DNA from: Pachypanchax playfairii
Lineage: Eukaryota; Chordata; Actinopteri; Cyprinodontiformes; Aplocheilidae
Direction: 5' to 3'
NCBI GenBank assembly: GCA_006937955.1
Contig: SSNP01000031.1
Coordinates: 1,313,718 to 1,377,717, forward strand
DNA: 64,000 nt
The notes under the pieces are model-generated. The model ran no database searches, had not been told where the DNA came from, and worked only from the letters and a program-made list of their open reading frames with translations. The position numbers and the translations under genes were made by a program. Shown piece after piece: positions 63,644-64,000 of the stretch; the first letter of the stretch is position 1; each line of letters starts with the position of its first letter.

Positions 63644-63672
63644 TTGAGGAGCCGGCGGCAGCTACTTCAAAG
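63637..63672 (+). CDS. candidate first coding exon, 12 codons, gene not recognised
   Basis: The ATG overlapping the YY1 motif reads M-A-V-E-E-P-A-A-A-T-S-K and meets an AAG/GTAAAT donor-like site directly after codon 12 (phase 0). The composition and position fit a real N-terminus of a housekeeping gene or a transposon gene. I do not recognise the protein. The next exon is not in the window, and a stop follows soon in the unspliced frame. Confidence 0.35.
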
Positions 63673-63726
63673 GTAAATTTCCTGTTTAAATGTAAGTTAA
63701 ATGATTGCTGCTATCTGGCTTATATT

Positions 63727-64000
63727 TAAATGGTAAATGGCGTGTACTTGTATAGCGCTTTACTCAGGTCCTACGACCCCCAAAGCGCTTCATTCTACAG
63801 TTTTTGTCATTCACCCATTCACACACACACTCATACGTTTAGTGATGATGAACTACACACATGCTTGTAGCCACAGCTGTCCTGGGACACACACTGACAG
63901 AGGCGAGGCTGCCAGACACTGGCGCCGCCGGACCCTCCGACCACCACCAAACAGGCAAAGTGGGTTAAGTGTCTTGCCCAAGGACACAACAGCCAGGCGA
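63727..64000 (+). repeat. teleost dispersed repeat (TATAGCGCTTT family), cut by window edge
   Basis: It contains AATGGTAAATGGCGTGTACT, TGTATAGCGCTTTACT, CCCAAAGCGCTTCATTCTAC, CATTCACCCATTCACACAC and GTTAAGTGTCTTGCCCAAGG. This order of words is widespread in percomorph genomes. The repeat runs on past the right edge. Confidence 0.7.

Noticed and set aside
1..64000. CRISPR array, operon, phage or plasmid features
   Set aside because: No direct-repeat/spacer array, ribosome binding sites or dense coding; the sequence is vertebrate genomic DNA.

Overview
The window looks like nuclear DNA of a ray-finned fish, probably a percomorph teleost. It is about 40% GC by eye, has long stretches with no protein-coding potential, many CA/GA microsatellites, and dispersed repeats of teleost type: a tRNA-like SINE family, a Rex3-like LINE tail, and the family carrying TATAGCGCTTT. 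Nothing in it is bacterial, and no CRISPR array or operon is present. The species cannot be fixed from the sequence.

One gene can be identified with confidence. The first coding exon of jarid2, an accessory subunit of PRC2, lies on the minus strand at 28138-28182. It reads M-T-K-E-R-P-K-R-N-I-I-Q-K-K-Y and is followed directly by a GTAAGT splice donor. Everything from 28137 down to the left edge is therefore the start of jarid2 intron 1, which is also very long in other vertebrates. The CpG-rich stretch at about 28.18-28.8 kb holds the 5' UTR and the probable promoter. From about 28.9 kb to about 63.6 kb the sequence is upstream intergenic DNA with no convincing gene, which fits the gene desert upstream of JARID2 in mammals.

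Layout. 1-28.1 kb: jarid2 intron 1, with few recognisable transposons, several CNE-like stretches, and a proline-tRNA primer-binding-site-like remnant at 19.24 kb. 28.1-28.8 kb: first coding exon, 5' UTR and CpG-rich promoter. 29.3-30.4 kb: three copies of a SINE-like repeat, two of them inverted, one split by a Rex3-like LINE tail. 35.25-35.57 kb: a second decayed LINE 3' end. 37.3-40.8 kb: AT-rich CNE-like blocks with octamer and homeodomain cores, plus an unclassified element. 43.57-44.16 and 51.41-51.97 kb: two copies of one MITE, each flanked by TTAA. 53.6-53.8 kb: a LINE 3' tail. 56.7-57.06 kb: a CA-flanked element carrying degenerate CCCTAA repeats. 58.09-58.59 kb: a MITE-like element. 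60.87-61.46 kb: a PIF/Harbinger deletion derivative with its TAA target duplication. 62.97-64.0 kb: two further dispersed repeats around a small ZNF143/YY1-type promoter with a possible first exon on the plus strand.

Most open reading frames here are chance, low-complexity or repeat-derived. The longest (about 190-198 codons) lie in introns or CT/GA-rich DNA and resemble no known family, so they are not annotated as genes.
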